Positions 6,294 to 6,335 of a DNA stretch of 6,335 nucleotides are shown one piece after another; within the stretch, counting starts at the first letter, position 1; every line of letters starts with the position of its first letter. The stretch covers positions 1 to 6,335 of the forward strand of contig JAAZON010000651.1 in the NCBI GenBank assembly GCA_012797725.1. Direction: 5' to 3'. The stretch is from SAR324 cluster bacterium (GTDB lineage Bacteria > Bdellovibrionota > UBA2361 > JAAZON01). A program made the position numbers and the translations under genes. The notes under the pieces are model-generated. The model saw only the letters and a program-made list of their open reading frames with translations. It was not told the DNA's origin and did not search any database.

Positions 6294-6335
6294 CTTCGAA
6301 TCAGTCGGTTGCGTGTTCGAATCACGCCGGGGGCA
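6294..6335 (+). tRNA. 3' fragment of tRNA-Arg(TCG), probable attachment site
   Basis: Standard tRNA positions 32-73 map without a gap. The anticodon loop CTTCGAA is 6294-6300 (anticodon TCG, 6296-6298), the 3' anticodon stem TCAGT is 6301-6305, the variable loop CGGTT is 6306-6310, and the T-stem GCGTG/CACGC encloses T-loop TTCGAAT (6311-6327). The 3' acceptor strand CGGGGGC is 6328-6334, and discriminator A is 6335. The bases that should form the 5' anticodon stem (6289-6293, CACTT) pair with none of TCAGT; no D-arm or GCCCCCG acceptor strand precedes. The gene is therefore broken exactly at the anticodon loop, the usual crossover region for tRNA-targeting tyrosine integrases. It cannot make a functional tRNA on its own. 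The fragment runs to the window edge, so CCA cannot be checked. Confidence 0.88.

Larger units (their letters stand above)
1..6335. mobile_element. Distal end of a genomic island integrated in tRNA-Arg(TCG) (inferred)
   Basis: The 3' tRNA fragment at 6294-6335 is taken as the outer att repeat. When an element integrates into a tRNA 3' end, the rebuilt intact tRNA is at one end and the displaced 3' segment, in the same orientation, at the other. The orientation here puts the element to the left and host chromosome to the right of 6335. The left end, the intact tRNA and the integrase are outside the window, so the island's extent is unknown. The cargo of uncharacterised genes fits. The alternative is a contig or assembly junction. 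Confidence 0.6.

Noticed and set aside
6104..6335. Intact tRNA-Arg interrupted by a group I intron in the anticodon loop
   Set aside because: No 5' half with a GCCCCCG acceptor strand and D-arm is visible upstream; the nearest similar string (GCCCCGT near 6045) is inside the 332-aa gene and lacks a following D-arm.
1..6335. CRISPR array, retron or DISARM locus
   Set aside because: No regularly spaced repeats, no reverse transcriptase motifs, and no helicase, DUF1998 or methyltransferase genes are visible; a PLD protein alone does not make a DISARM locus.

Overview
This is an AT-rich bacterial window. All supported genes lie on the + strand. Start codons are ordinary ATGs behind GGAG or GGAGG ribosome-binding sites, which fits many bacterial phyla, and I cannot name the organism. 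The content looks accessory rather than core: I recognise no housekeeping protein gene, the three complete proteins are poorly characterised, and the right edge is a broken tRNA gene.

Layout. Positions 2-244 hold the C-terminus of a protein that runs off the left edge; it has a six-proline linker followed by a small conserved-looking tail. Positions 325-1989 encode a 554-aa protein of unrecognised family with a strongly patterned N-terminus and winged-helix-like segments at both ends. It overlaps by 11 bp the gene at 1979-4675, an 898-aa protein with two phospholipase D (PLD) superfamily active-site motifs. Both motifs lack the usual aspartate and so look more like tyrosyl-DNA phosphodiesterase (Tdp1)-type HKN sites. 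A 429-bp gap without a credible gene follows (4676-5104), containing several short inverted repeats. Positions 5105-6103 encode a 332-aa protein whose middle resembles the helix-hairpin-helix region of DNA-glycosylase-like proteins. The 190 bp after it carry a perfect 11-bp tandem repeat and a repeated octamer. The window ends with the 3' part (anticodon loop to discriminator base) of a tRNA-Arg(TCG), whose 5' anticodon-stem partner is absent.

Interpretation. The tRNA fragment is the classic footprint of an element integrated into the 3' end of a tRNA gene. I infer that the window is the integrase-distal end of a genomic island whose other end lies to the left, next to an intact tRNA-Arg(TCG). 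The coupled 554-aa/PLD pair, together with the polyproline-tailed upstream protein, is a plausible nucleic-acid-directed defence module: a DNA- or partner-binding protein, a PLD nuclease or phosphodiesterase, and possibly a large upstream ATPase. The defence role is inferred from architecture and context; I could not match it to a named system from the sequence alone. The 332-aa gene has its own leader and is probably independent cargo.
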